Below, one piece after another: positions 7,851-16,706 of a stretch of DNA of 64,000 bases. Under the pieces are notes generated by a model, which was not told the DNA's origin, searched no databases, and saw only the letters and a list, made by a program, of their open reading frames with translations. Origin of the DNA: Nonomuraea jiangxiensis (GTDB lineage Bacteria; Actinomycetota; Actinomycetes; Streptosporangiales; Streptosporangiaceae); assembly GCF_900099965.1 (NCBI RefSeq), contig NZ_FNDJ01000034.1:1-64000 (forward strand), read 5' to 3'. Numbering within the stretch: position 1 is the stretch's first letter; the number at the start of each line of letters is the position of its first letter. The position numbers were made by a program, and so were the translations under genes.

Positions 7851-10247
7851 ATGCGGTTACACGCGCGGCTTCTGACGCGGTCGATCATCGGTACCTTGAC
7901 GGCCGCCCTACTCTCCACCCAGCTCCTCGCTGGGCCCGCGCACGCCGATCCCCCGGCCTCGGGCACCGGTGCGGACGGCGCCTGGTCGGTCGAGAGCGTG
8001 GAGGGCGGCTACCGGGTCATCCTCCGCCTCGACGCACCGCTGCCGGTCCGCGACGCCGTACCGGAGCTCGCCGTCAACGGCACGTCGCTCGGCCCGGCCG
8101 AGGAGTCGCCGGACGGCACCACGCTGACCGTCACCACCACCGACCCCGCTGCGGCGGCGGCCTCGTCCGTGGACGTGGCCTGGAACGGCGAGGTCCCCGC
8201 GCAGGCCGCGCAGCGGGCCACGCCGCAGCTCAGTCCCCCGCAGGTCACCAGGAAGAAGCCGGGCCACGACCTGCCGGTCGACCCGTCGGCCCGCGGGCGC
8301 TACACGGTGGTGCACGACGAGTACGACCTCGGCGACACCGCGATCACCCTGCAAGGGCTGGGCGGGCGGCCCGCGGAGATCCGGGCGAAGGTGTACCTGC
8401 CCAAGGAGGCCAGAGGCGAGCGCCCGCTCGTCGTCTTCCTGCACGGCCGCCACTCGGCCTGCTACAACCCCGTCACCAGGACGACGTCCAACTCGACCTG
8501 GCCGTGCCCGGCCGAGCAGCAGCCGATCGCCAGCTACACCGGGTACGACGGCCCTGCCGACGTGCTGGCCAGCCACGGGTACGCGGTCGTGTCGGTGAGC
8601 GCCAACGGCGTGAACGCCGCCGACAACCCCTTCAGCGAGGACCGGGGCGCGCTCGCCCGCGGCGAGGTCGTCATGCGCCACCTGGACCTGCTGGCCGCGG
8701 CCGAGAGGGGCCACGGCGACCCCGCGATGGTGCGGCTGTTCAAGGGCCGCCTGGACCTGGACGACATCGGGCTCATGGGCCACTCGCGCGGCGGCGAGGG
8801 CGTGGTCAAGGCGGCCCTGATGAACGCCGGGCGCCCCAAGCCCTACGGGATCAAGGCCGTCCTGCCGCTGGCGCCCACCGACTTCGCGCGGGCGACCCTG
8901 CCCGGCGTCCCGATGGCCGTGATCCTGCCCTACTGCGACGGGGACGTCTCCAACCAGCAGGGCCAGCACTTCTACGACGACTCTCTTTACGCCGTGGACG
9001 ACGACCCGGCCTTCCGCTCCTCGCTGATGATGATGGGGGCCAACCACAACTTCTTCAACACCGAGTGGACCCCGGGCGTGGCCACCGCCCCGGCGTCCGA
9101 CGACTGGCGAGCGCCCGATCCGGTGTGCGGGACGGGCGCGCCGGACCGGCTGAGCCCGGCCGAGCAGTACGCGGCCGGCACCGCGTACATCGCCGGCTTC
9201 TTCCGCCTCGTCCAGGGGGACGAGGAGCCACTGCTGTCGCTCTTCGACGGCAGCGGGGGCACCGCCGCCTCCGCCGGGCGGACCGTCGTGCACGCCGTCG
9301 CGCAGGCTCCGGCCAGGAACCGGCTCGACGTGGCGCCGTTCACCTCGGCGTCCGTGCCGTTCCGGGTGTCCGGATCGGCGACGGCCTCGGTCTGCGCGAG
9401 CATGCTGGACCGTTCGCCACAGAGCGGCCTGCCGGCCTGCGCGAGCAGGCTCACCACCTCGCAGGCGCCGTCCTGGACGCCGGCCACGTACGCGGGGAAC
9501 GTCACCGCGACCCCCGTCCTGCGCTTTGCCTGGAGCGACACCACCGGCCAGGTGCGCGTCCCGGTGCCGAAACGCAAGCCGGCCGGCGACGACGTGCTGA
9601 CCTTCCGGGCCGCGCTGGACGAGAACGCGACCGGCGCCGACCTCGCGGTCAGCCTGGTGGACGACCGCGGCAGGTCGGCCACGGTCAACGTCTCGGACGT
9701 GAGCGACGCGCTGACGCCCTTCCCCGGTACGGCCTCGCCGCTGCCGAAGACCTGGCTGCGTACCGTGCGCATCCCGTTGTCGTCGCTGCGCGGGATCGAC
9801 CCGCGGGACGTACGCGAGATCAGGCTCAGGGGCGTGAGCCCGGCCGGTGGCGTCTACCTGAGCGACCTGGCGTTCTCCGACGTTGAGGTGGGCCGGTCCG
9901 AGCTGGACGAGCTGCCGCAGGTCGCGATCCATGGCGTCACCGTCCCCGAGGGCGACGGCCCCGGCACCGCCACGCTGCGGCTCACCCTGTCGGAGCGGAC
10001 CACTGAGCCGGTGACGGTCCACATCCAGTCGATCAGCTCCGGCACGGCCCCGGTGGTCACGACGCTGGCGCAGCAGGTCGTCATCCCCGCCCGGAGCACC
10101 TCGGTCACCTTCACCGTGCCGGTGACGGGGAACACGACCCCGGCCGCCGCCGAGCAGTCCTACCAGGTCGTCGCGTCCGTGCCGGCGAACGCGGTGATCG
10201 GCAGCGGCTTCACCCGCCTGGTGGCCACCGACGACGACGCGCTCTGA
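7851..10247 (+). CDS. Secreted alpha/beta hydrolase with C-terminal beta domains
   Basis: A 798-residue exported protein with a Sec signal (about residues 1-33, ending PAHADPP). The hydrolase fold covers roughly 150-470: oxyanion strand VVFLHGRHSAC, nucleophile elbow GHSRGGEG, and a His candidate in ANHNFFNTEW. The C-terminal half looks beta-rich; the last ~100 residues (VTVPEGDGPGTATLRLTLSE) resemble a Calx-beta module. Cysteines near the active site could form disulfides. The substrate is unknown; esterase or lipase-like action on an extracellular polymer is possible. It stands alone and is followed by a strong hairpin. Confidence 0.8.
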   Translation: MRLHARLLTRSIIGTLTAALLSTQLLAGPAHADPPASGTGADGAWSVESVEGGYRVILRLDAPLPVRDAVPELAVNGTSLGPAEESPDGTTLTVTTTDPAAAAASSVDVAWNGEVPAQAAQRATPQLSPPQVTRKKPGHDLPVDPSARGRYTVVHDEYDLGDTAITLQGLGGRPAEIRAKVYLPKEARGERPLVVFLHGRHSACYNPVTRTTSNSTWPCPAEQQPIASYTGYDGPADVLASHGYAVVSVSANGVNAADNPFSEDRGALARGEVVMRHLDLLAAAERGHGDPAMVRLFKGRLDLDDIGLMGHSRGGEGVVKAALMNAGRPKPYGIKAVLPLAPTDFARATLPGVPMAVILPYCDGDVSNQQGQHFYDDSLYAVDDDPAFRSSLMMMGANHNFFNTEWTPGVATAPASDDWRAPDPVCGTGAPDRLSPAEQYAAGTAYIAGFFRLVQGDEEPLLSLFDGSGGTAASAGRTVVHAVAQAPARNRLDVAPFTSASVPFRVSGSATASVCASMLDRSPQSGLPACASRLTTSQAPSWTPATYAGNVTATPVLRFAWSDTTGQVRVPVPKRKPAGDDVLTFRAALDENATGADLAVSLVDDRGRSATVNVSDVSDALTPFPGTASPLPKTWLRTVRIPLSSLRGIDPRDVREIRLRGVSPAGGVYLSDLAFSDVEVGRSELDELPQVAIHGVTVPEGDGPGTATLRLTLSERTTEPVTVHIQSISSGTAPVVTTLAQQVVIPARSTSVTFTVPVTGNTTPAAAEQSYQVVASVPANAVIGSGFTRLVATDDDAL

Positions 10248-10270
10248 CCCGCGGGCCCACACCACGCGAG

Positions 10271-10301
10271 GGCGGCCGGCCGCGTTGCGCGGCCGGCCGC
10301 C
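10271..10301 (+). terminator. Strong GC hairpin terminator
   Basis: Perfect 14-bp arms GGCGGCCGGCCGCG (10271-10284) and CGCGGCCGGCCGCC (10288-10301) with a TTG loop, 24 bases after the stop of the secreted hydrolase. Confidence 0.8.
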
Positions 10302-10438
10302 GTGTCATCCTCACACGCCCCCAAAAATACGAAATTTCGCCCTTGTTGCGGCAAAGGGTGAACCATCGGAGAAGCTTGGCAAACGATCTACCGCAACAGA
10401 TCGCGCTCACACTCACCTCCAGAGATCTTGGAGGTGCC

Positions 10439-10894
10439 ATGGGCTACAGCAGGCGTAGTTTCTTGACAGCGGTGGGCACGACGGGCGGCGCAGGCACGCT
10501 CTTCGCCCAAGAAAGTGGTCGTGCTCGGCGCGGGCGTCGCGGGCCTCGCCACCGCCTACGAGCTGGGCAAGGCGGCTTACGACTGCACCATCCTGGAGGC
10601 GCTGGACCGGGTCGGCGGCCGTAACTGGACCATCAGGGGCGGCGACCGGCTCACCGAGCTCGACGGCTCCACCCAGACCGCCCGCTTCTTCGACGGGCCT
10701 ATTTCAACGCCGGTACCGCCCGGCTCGCGCAGTGGATGGTCACCGTGGACTACGCCCGCGAGCTGGGCGTGCCCCTGGAGGTCTTCACCGACTCCAACGC
10801 GCAGGCCTACATCTACAACGCCTCCGCGGGGATGACCGCGCCGGTCCGCTGGCGTACCGCGAAGGCGGACGTCTTCGGGTACGTCTCCGAACTG
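10439..10894 (+). pseudogene. Flavin amine oxidase (L-amino-acid-oxidase-like), frameshifted and truncated
   Basis: It starts with a Tat-like signal (MGYSRRSFLTAVGTTGGAG). After a frame change the FAD Rossmann motif follows (VVVLGAGVAGLATAYELGK), then DRVGGRNWTIRGGD. After a second frame change comes YFNAGTARLAQW followed by YARELGVPLEVF. Homology ends near 10894, where unrelated minus-strand sequence begins. Two frame breaks plus loss of about two thirds of the usual ~500-600 residues make this a relic. Confidence 0.75.
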
Positions 10895-11249
10895 CGGTTT
10901 GACACCCTGCTTTTCCCGGAAGTGGCTGTTGGCGGCTCGATGCACGTCACTCATATAGGCGGAGAAGACCCGGGCGGCGCTACCTCGGGTGTCGGGAAGA
11001 GAGGCCTGGACTTCTGGGTCCGCCCAGCAATGCACAGCCCAGGACGCGATCAGAGCCGACTTGTACCCGCGCGACGTCTCCGGTGGCCGGCCATGGTCAC
11101 GGAACGTCATGGTCGCGGCCTCGATCGCCCGGCCAAGCTCCTCAGTGCCGCGGGGGCGCAAAGAACTCGCGAGGTTCTGGGCCAAAGGGGGCGTACTGGT
11201 ACCGCACAGCCTCCACTCGCGGCTCGTTCCCCCAGGTCAGAACCGACAT
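10895..11249 (-). pseudogene. Broken minus-strand gene of unknown function
   Basis: Reading starts at ATG 11249 (MSVLTWGNEPRVEAVRYQY) and, after one frameshift in a C/G run near 11160, continues as GTEELGRAIEAATMTF and ALIASWAVHCWADPEVQ down to the junction with the amine-oxidase relic. Amino-acid composition is balanced on both sides of the shift, so it looks like a once-real gene. I do not recognise the family, and its 3' end is missing. Confidence 0.35.
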
Positions 11250-11267
11250 CACGACATAAATGCAACC

Positions 11268-11303
11268 TTGAAGTAATAAGTTAGAAACTTATAATCTTTA
11301 CGG
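11268..11303 (+). promoter_or_regulatory. Leaderless promoter and operator of the GntR gene
   Basis: TTGAAG (11268-11273), 16 bases, then TATAAT (11290-11295). The start point would fall about seven bases later, at or beside the GTG start codon at 11303, so the mRNA is probably leaderless; no Shine-Dalgarno is present. The palindrome ATAAGTTAGAAACTTAT (11276-11292, 7-bp perfect arms) covers the spacer and overlaps the -10, an ideal place for autorepression. Confidence 0.65.
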
Positions 11304-12130
11304 TGTTCGGCATGAGGCCGCCTGAGCAGAGTCCGTCGGAGCTCCCCGCGGGGATCGATCGGGGGTCGCCCGTGCCGTACCACGAGCAGATCTACCGGCT
11401 GTTGCTCGACATGATCCTGTCCGGGCGCCTCGCCCCGGGCCAGAAGCTCATGCAGGAGAAGGAGTACGCGCTGCGCCTCGGAGTGAGCCTCGCCCCCGTA
11501 CGCCAGGCGATCCTGGCGCTCGTCAAGGACGGTTACCTGACCAGGACCCGCGGCCGGGGGACCTATGTCAAGGAGCCCAAGGTCGGCACTGAGATCCAGC
11601 TGCTGACCAGCTTCACCGACACGCTCAACGCGACCGGGCTGCCCACGGCGATGAGGGTGCTGGCCGTGGAGACGGTCCCGGCCGCCGAGCCGGTCAGCAC
11701 CAAGCTCGGGGTGCCGGACGGCGCGGAGCTGTTGCGGCTGCGGCGGCTGGCGTACCTGGCCGGCGAGCCGGTGGTGCTGCTCACGGCGTGGTTACCCGCT
11801 TCGCCGTATCCCGGCCTGGCCGACACCGACCTGAGCGGCTCGCTCTACCACCTGCTGGAGGAGCGGTACGGCACGGTGATGACCTCCGCCCACAACATCA
11901 TCGAGGTGGTCAGGGCGCTGCCCGAGCACGCCACCCACCTCCAGGTGCCCGTGGGCGAGGCGCTGCTGCGCGTGGAAGCCGTCACCCGTGACCAGCACGG
12001 GACTCCCGTGGAGTTCTCCCAGGTGCTCTACCAGGCCGACCGGTTCAGGTTCGAGATCGAAAGCCATCCGCAGCACGGGGCCGGCATCCAGCCGACCCCC
12101 CGGACATCCCCAGAGGGGACCATTCGATAG
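11303..12130 (+). CDS. GntR-family regulator with UTRA ligand domain
   Basis: A 275-residue protein. A winged helix at about residues 25-90 (YHEQIYRLLLDMILSG, LAPVRQAILALVKDG, TRGRGTYV) is followed by a UTRA domain (about 105-250) that binds small metabolites, often phosphosugars. GTG 11303 is chosen because the promoter places transcription start there; ATG 11312 is an alternative. It is the first gene of the operon through 21415. GntR/UTRA proteins (FrlR, FraR) control known fructosamine operons, which fits the permease and kinase-SIS genes that follow. Confidence 0.88.
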   Translation: MFGMRPPEQSPSELPAGIDRGSPVPYHEQIYRLLLDMILSGRLAPGQKLMQEKEYALRLGVSLAPVRQAILALVKDGYLTRTRGRGTYVKEPKVGTEIQLLTSFTDTLNATGLPTAMRVLAVETVPAAEPVSTKLGVPDGAELLRLRRLAYLAGEPVVLLTAWLPASPYPGLADTDLSGSLYHLLEERYGTVMTSAHNIIEVVRALPEHATHLQVPVGEALLRVEAVTRDQHGTPVEFSQVLYQADRFRFEIESHPQHGAGIQPTPRTSPEGTIR

Positions 12131-12136
12131 CTCGAC

Positions 12137-12166
12137 GGCCGCACGAGTCATGCACGTCATGCGGCC
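12137..12166 (+). repeat. Hairpin between regulator and permease genes
   Basis: GGCCGCA (12137-12143) and TGCGGCC (12160-12166) flank a 16-nt loop in the 51-bp gap. It may tune read-through or mRNA stability between the regulator and the structural genes. Confidence 0.4.
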
Positions 12167-12181
12167 AGACAGAGAGGGGCC

Positions 12182-13867
12182 ATGACCATGGCCGTACCCA
12201 GCCAACTCCCCACCTCCTCCTCTGACCAGCAGGCCGGCGTCTTCGTCCGGAACGCCACCGGCCTCATTCGCGAGGTGTCGTTCTTCGACGCCTTCGTCAT
12301 GAACACCTTCGGGATGAACGTCGCGGTCGGCGGCGTTTATCTCTTCCTCCAGGCGCAGACCGCCTTCTCCGGCGGCAACATGCTGCTGTCCGTGGTGATC
12401 GGCACCCTGCTGATGGCGTTCACGCTGCTCAGGGTGTACGCCGAGTTCGCCGCCGCGATGCCCCGCTCCGGGGGAGACTACGTCTTCGTCAGCCGCACAC
12501 TCCATCCGATCCTCGGGTTCCTGCTCTCCTGGAGCCAGGGGCTGTGGATGATCTTCTTCTGGATCGGGTTCAACGCCTACTTCGCGCTCACCTTCGCGGT
12601 CCCGGCGGCACTGGCCACGCTGGGCACCGTCACCGGCCAGAAGGTGTGGCTGGACATGAGCAGTGGCCTGCTCGGCCAGCACACCCTGTTCGGCATCACC
12701 ACCCAGTGGTGGGTGCTCGGCCTCGGCACGGTCATCACCGTCGGTTTCGGCGTGCTCCTCGCGCTGGGCGGCCAGCGTTACTGGCGGTGGCAGAAGTTGC
12801 TCTTCGCGATCGCCGGTCTCAGCCTGCTGATCTCCTTCGTCCTGCTCCTCTTCCAGGGCGGGAACATCACCGGCGGCTGGGACGACTTCGCGCACCGGAA
12901 CGGCGGCCTGACCTTCGGCCAGATCATCCCGGCCGCGGAGCAGGCCGGCTACACCGGCGCCCACGCCTCGTTCAGCTTCCTCGACACGCTGCTGATGCTG
13001 CCGTGGGTGTTCTTCGTGGTCGGCTATGCGCAGGGCTCGGCCCAGATCGGCGGTGAGATCAAGCGTGCCTCGAAGACGCAGTACCGGGCGATGGTCGGCG
13101 GTGTGCTGGCCAGCGGCCTGGTGCTGGCCCTGCTCACGATCGTGGTCACGGCGCGCGTCAGCCCTCGGTGGCTGGGCAGCCTGGGCTACCTCGTGAACGC
13201 CGCTCCCGACAAGCTCGGCCTGCCCGCCGGGCTGCCGCCCGGCTTCAATTTCCTGGCCGCGCTGCTGACGCACAACGTCTTCCTGCTGCTCCTGATCGGC
13301 ATCGGCTTCGTGATCTGGGCGGTGATGGGCACCCCGCTGTCGACCATGCAGGCCACCAGGTACATGCTCGCCTGGTCGCTGGACCGCACCGTGCCGCAGC
13401 AGTTGGGGGACGTGAGCGAGCGCTTCCACACACCCGTCAAGGCCATCGTGCTGTGCGTCGTCACCGGCGAGATCGCCCTGGTCGCGCTGGTCAACTGGGC
13501 CAACGCCAGTCTGCTCGGCGCTCTGCTGGCACAGATCCTGGCCTTCATCATCGTCGCGCTGGCAGGCGTGGCGTTCCCGTACCGGCTGCGTGCCGTCTGG
13601 GAGTCGGCCGGCGGCAAGCGCCTTCTCGGCATTCCCGTGGTGGCGCTGGCCGGGGCGGGCGGCGTGCTCGCGCTCGGCGCGCTGCTGATCGCCTTCATCG
13701 CCAACGACACGATCAACTCGACGTTCGGGGTGACCCGGGCGCTCTCGCTGTGGTTCATGTCCGGCGTGATCGTGACTGGAATCGTGTGGTACGTCGCCGT
13801 CCGCCTCATCAACCGCGGCCGGGGAGTGGACCTCGGCCTGGTCTATCGCGAGATCCCGCCGGAGTGA
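12182..13867 (+). CDS. APC-superfamily amino-acid/amine permease
   Basis: A 561-residue membrane protein with about 12 predicted helices. The N-terminal FAAAMPRSGGDYVFVSRTL segment is the hallmark of APC transporters (the unwound TM1-TM2 region). It is somewhat longer than typical members (~450-500), with an extended loop around residues 220-260. APC proteins import amino acids and derivatives; the fructoselysine transporter FrlA belongs to this superfamily. It follows the GntR gene and precedes the kinase-SIS fusion with a 29-bp gap, so it is the likely importer for the pathway substrate. Confidence 0.88.
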   Translation: MTMAVPSQLPTSSSDQQAGVFVRNATGLIREVSFFDAFVMNTFGMNVAVGGVYLFLQAQTAFSGGNMLLSVVIGTLLMAFTLLRVYAEFAAAMPRSGGDYVFVSRTLHPILGFLLSWSQGLWMIFFWIGFNAYFALTFAVPAALATLGTVTGQKVWLDMSSGLLGQHTLFGITTQWWVLGLGTVITVGFGVLLALGGQRYWRWQKLLFAIAGLSLLISFVLLLFQGGNITGGWDDFAHRNGGLTFGQIIPAAEQAGYTGAHASFSFLDTLLMLPWVFFVVGYAQGSAQIGGEIKRASKTQYRAMVGGVLASGLVLALLTIVVTARVSPRWLGSLGYLVNAAPDKLGLPAGLPPGFNFLAALLTHNVFLLLLIGIGFVIWAVMGTPLSTMQATRYMLAWSLDRTVPQQLGDVSERFHTPVKAIVLCVVTGEIALVALVNWANASLLGALLAQILAFIIVALAGVAFPYRLRAVWESAGGKRLLGIPVVALAGAGGVLALGALLIAFIANDTINSTFGVTRALSLWFMSGVIVTGIVWYVAVRLINRGRGVDLGLVYREIPPE

Positions 13868-13896
13868 CCGACCCAACTACCAGGAGGAGCTTTCCC

Positions 13897-15921
13897 ATGG
13901 AGACCCGACGGGTGCTCATTGTCGGCAACCTCACCATCGACGACGTCGTACGCGCCGACGGCATCGTACGGATGGCCACCCCCGGAGGCAACGTCGTCTA
14001 CGCGGCGCTGGCGGCGCGACTGTGGAACCCCGGGGTGGGGATCGTCACCAGGCGGGGTGACGATTTCCCCGGGGAGATCCTGGACACGCTCCAGCGCCTA
14101 GGGGTGGAAACCTCCGGCGTACGGACCATCGAGGGACCCACGGTCCGCAACTGGGTGGTCTACGAGCAGGACGGGCGGCGGCGCTGGCTGTACCGCACCC
14201 CTCCGGAACGTTCCCGCGAGGTCGCGGTCCAGCCGGACGACCTCCTCGGCGGCTGGCCGGCCGGTGACCCCCCGCCGGTGGTCCATGTCGCGGCCATGCC
14301 CTTGGGCGCGGCGGCGGCCATCGTCGAGCACATCAGGGCACACGCTCCCGGCGCGCTGATCACGCTGGACACGCATGAGGACTGGGCCGATCCCGAGGCC
14401 GTCGTCGACCTGGCCGTACGGACCGACGTATTCCTCCCGAGCAGGGAAGAACTCGCCGCGCTGGCCGGGTACGACGATCCGCCCAGGGCGGCGGCCGAGC
14501 TCAGGCGGCAGGGCGTGCGCTCCGTGGTGGTGAAGCTCGGGGCCGAGGGCGCTCTGATCGACGCCGACGGCCTGCCCGTGGAGCACGTTGCGGCCTACCC
14601 CGTGGACGCCGTGGACACGACCGGCGCCGGCGACACCTTCTGCGGAGCGCTGGCCGCCGCCCTGGCCTCCGGCCTGCCCCTGCCCGACGCGGTACGGAGG
14701 GGCGCGGCCAGCGCGGCCTGGGCGGTCGAGCGGTTCGGCTCACTCGCCCTGGCGGACCTGGACCCGGAGACCGCCCGCCGGCGCTTCGCGGACCTGTCCA
14801 CCCCAGGCGTTGATCCTGCCGACACTTCTTATGACATCGATGTCATGCGCAGGGAGATCTCCATGATCCCCGAGGTGATCGCCAGGCATCTCGCCGACCC
14901 GGACGGCCACGTCCGCCGCGTCGCCGAGACCCTGGCCGAGCGCGGCATCGAGCATCTCTTCCTGACCGGCTGCGGCGACTCCCACTTCGCCGGGCTGGCC
15001 ACCGCGCTGGCCTTCCAGCGGCACGCGGGAGTCTCCGCGCGGGCCGTGCACGCCCTCGACCTGGCCCGCTACCAGGTGCGCTATCTGCCGGAGCGGAGCG
15101 CGGTGGTGTGCGTGTCGTTCTCCGGCAAGGTGGGCCGCACCACTGAGGCGGCGGTGCAGGCGCGCAGGTTCGGGCACCTGACCATCGCGCTGACCAACGA
15201 CCAGGACGGGGCGCTGGCCCGTGCGGCGGAGGTGGTGCTGCCGATCGAGGTGCCGACCCTGGGCTTCTCACCGGGCACGAGCACCTACCTCGGCATGGTC
15301 GCCACGCTGGACGACCTCGCGCTGCGTTGGGCGCGGGAAAGGGGAAGGGGAACCGAGGCCGCCCGCGCCGCGTTGGGCACCGTGCCCGAACTGGCCGAAC
15401 GTACCCTGCTCGCGAACGCCGGCCCCGCGGACAAGGCGGCCAGGAGGCTGGCCGAGCACGCCTGGATCACCTTCCTCGGGGCAGGCCCGAACGAGTCCTC
15501 GGCGAAGTTCGGCGCGGCAAAGCTGTTCGAGGGCCCGCAGCTCGTCGGGGTGAGCACCAACATCGAGGAGTGGGCGCACGAGGAGTATTTCGTCAGCTCG
15601 GCCGGCACCCCTGTGGTGCTGGTGGCGCCCTCCGGCGCCTCCGCCGACCGGGCGGGAGAGATCCTCGACGAGCTGACCTTCATCGGGGCCGCCCCGATCG
15701 TCGTCAGCGACGCCACTCCTGAGGCGCCCGCGCTGCACTTGCCGCTGGCCGGGAGCGTTCCCGAGGAGTTCTCGCCCCTGCTCGCCGCGCTTCCGCTGAG
15801 CCTGATCGGCTTCCACCTCGCCGAGGTGCTGGGCAAGCAGAGCTACAACTTCCCCAGCCAGGCGGCGAAGACCGAGCACTACGACACGATCCACCGTGTC
15901 GTGATCGGAGAGCCCGCATGA
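13897..15921 (+). CDS. PfkB sugar kinase fused to SIS isomerase/deglycase domain
   Basis: A 674-residue protein started at ATG 13897 with AGGAGG at 13882-13887. Residues ~1-300 are a PfkB kinase: GGNVVYAALAARL near the start and the anion-hole motif DTTGAGDTFCG with catalytic Asp246. Residues ~320-674 are a double SIS domain (TGCGDSHFAG, CVSFSGKVGRTTEAA, GAGPNESSAKFGAAKL). Glu545 and His561 are 16 residues apart, the same spacing as the catalytic Glu488/His504 of GlmS. In frl/fra operons the PfkB kinase phosphorylates an Amadori compound and the SIS enzyme splits it to glucose-6-phosphate and the amine. This fusion would do both steps, which is inferred. The frame is continuous, with no internal ribosome site needed. 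Confidence 0.85.
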   Translation: METRRVLIVGNLTIDDVVRADGIVRMATPGGNVVYAALAARLWNPGVGIVTRRGDDFPGEILDTLQRLGVETSGVRTIEGPTVRNWVVYEQDGRRRWLYRTPPERSREVAVQPDDLLGGWPAGDPPPVVHVAAMPLGAAAAIVEHIRAHAPGALITLDTHEDWADPEAVVDLAVRTDVFLPSREELAALAGYDDPPRAAAELRRQGVRSVVVKLGAEGALIDADGLPVEHVAAYPVDAVDTTGAGDTFCGALAAALASGLPLPDAVRRGAASAAWAVERFGSLALADLDPETARRRFADLSTPGVDPADTSYDIDVMRREISMIPEVIARHLADPDGHVRRVAETLAERGIEHLFLTGCGDSHFAGLATALAFQRHAGVSARAVHALDLARYQVRYLPERSAVVCVSFSGKVGRTTEAAVQARRFGHLTIALTNDQDGALARAAEVVLPIEVPTLGFSPGTSTYLGMVATLDDLALRWARERGRGTEAARAALGTVPELAERTLLANAGPADKAARRLAEHAWITFLGAGPNESSAKFGAAKLFEGPQLVGVSTNIEEWAHEEYFVSSAGTPVVLVAPSGASADRAGEILDELTFIGAAPIVVSDATPEAPALHLPLAGSVPEEFSPLLAALPLSLIGFHLAEVLGKQSYNFPSQAAKTEHYDTIHRVVIGEPA

Positions 15922-16706
15922 ACGAGTCCGTTCCCCTGGCCGACATCGAGGCCGAGGCGACCCGGCTCGTCTCCGCGTTCACCGAGCGCGGCCTCACCGT
16001 ACGGCTCATAGGCGGCCTGGCCATCGCCAGGCATCGGCACCGCGAGATACCGGACGCGCTGCGCCGCGAGTACGGCGACATCGACCTGGTGATCCACCCC
16101 AAGGAGGGCAAGCCGTTCAGGGCGGCCATGACAGAGCTGGGCTACCAGCCCAACGTCCGGTTCAACAATATGCGCGGCGACCGGCGGATGCTCTTCACCG
16201 ACGAGCCCAACGAGCGCAAGCTGGACGTCTTCGTGGGCGGATTCCAGATGTGCCACAGCATGGATCTCGCCGACCGGCTCTCCCTGCACCCCGAGACGCT
16301 CTCGCCGGCAGACCTGCTGCTCACCAAGCTCCAGGTGGTGGAGGTCAACCGCAAGGACCTGACCGACGCGCTGACCATCCTGCTCACCCATGAGGTCGCG
16401 CCGCGAGACACGCCCGGCGCGGGCGGCGACCACGTCAGCTCCGACCGGCTGGTCCGGATCACCGGCGCCGACTGGGGCTGGTACACCACGTTCACCGACA
16501 ACCTCGCCCGGCTGCCCGGCCTGGCCGCGGAACTGCTCGCCTCAGCGGACGCGGAGGCGGTCACCGGACGGGCGCGGCTGATCGGCGAACTGCTCACCGC
16601 CGCTCCGAAGTCGCTGAAGTGGCGCGTTCGCGACCGGGTGGGCCGCCGGATGGCCTGGTACGACCTGCCCGATGAGATTGGAGGGCCCATCGATGCGCAC
16701 TCGTGA
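15918..16706 (+). CDS. Nucleotidyltransferase-like protein
   Basis: A 262-residue protein, overlapping the kinase-SIS stop by ATGA. RLIGGLAIARH followed by YGDIDLVIHP matches the nucleotidyltransferase GG/S...DxD pattern, with Asp-x-Asp in the DIDLV motif and a third acidic residue in KLDVFVGG. It resembles the MNT/AbiEii-like group rather than polymerases. The C-terminal half is helical. It might adenylylate a small molecule or protein, or bind a nucleotide without catalysis. No antitoxin-like partner is present, and the operon context argues for a metabolic job. Confidence 0.65.
   Translation: MNESVPLADIEAEATRLVSAFTERGLTVRLIGGLAIARHRHREIPDALRREYGDIDLVIHPKEGKPFRAAMTELGYQPNVRFNNMRGDRRMLFTDEPNERKLDVFVGGFQMCHSMDLADRLSLHPETLSPADLLLTKLQVVEVNRKDLTDALTILLTHEVAPRDTPGAGGDHVSSDRLVRITGADWGWYTTFTDNLARLPGLAAELLASADAEAVTGRARLIGELLTAAPKSLKWRVRDRVGRRMAWYDLPDEIGGPIDAHS

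Noticed and set aside
7908..10265. A 785-residue open frame on the minus strand
   Set aside because: It is the antisense shadow of the secreted hydrolase gene; composition is Arg/Gly/Val-rich with no motif, and the plus frame has a signal peptide and a Ser nucleophile elbow.
11792..13876. A 694-residue minus-strand frame
   Set aside because: Antisense to the APC permease; highly charged repetitive Gln/Asp/His/Arg composition typical of a GC-rich shadow.
15918..16706. A toxin-antitoxin reading of the nucleotidyltransferase-like gene
   Set aside because: MNT-fold proteins can be antitoxins or toxins, but there is no HEPN or other partner and the gene is locked inside a metabolic operon.
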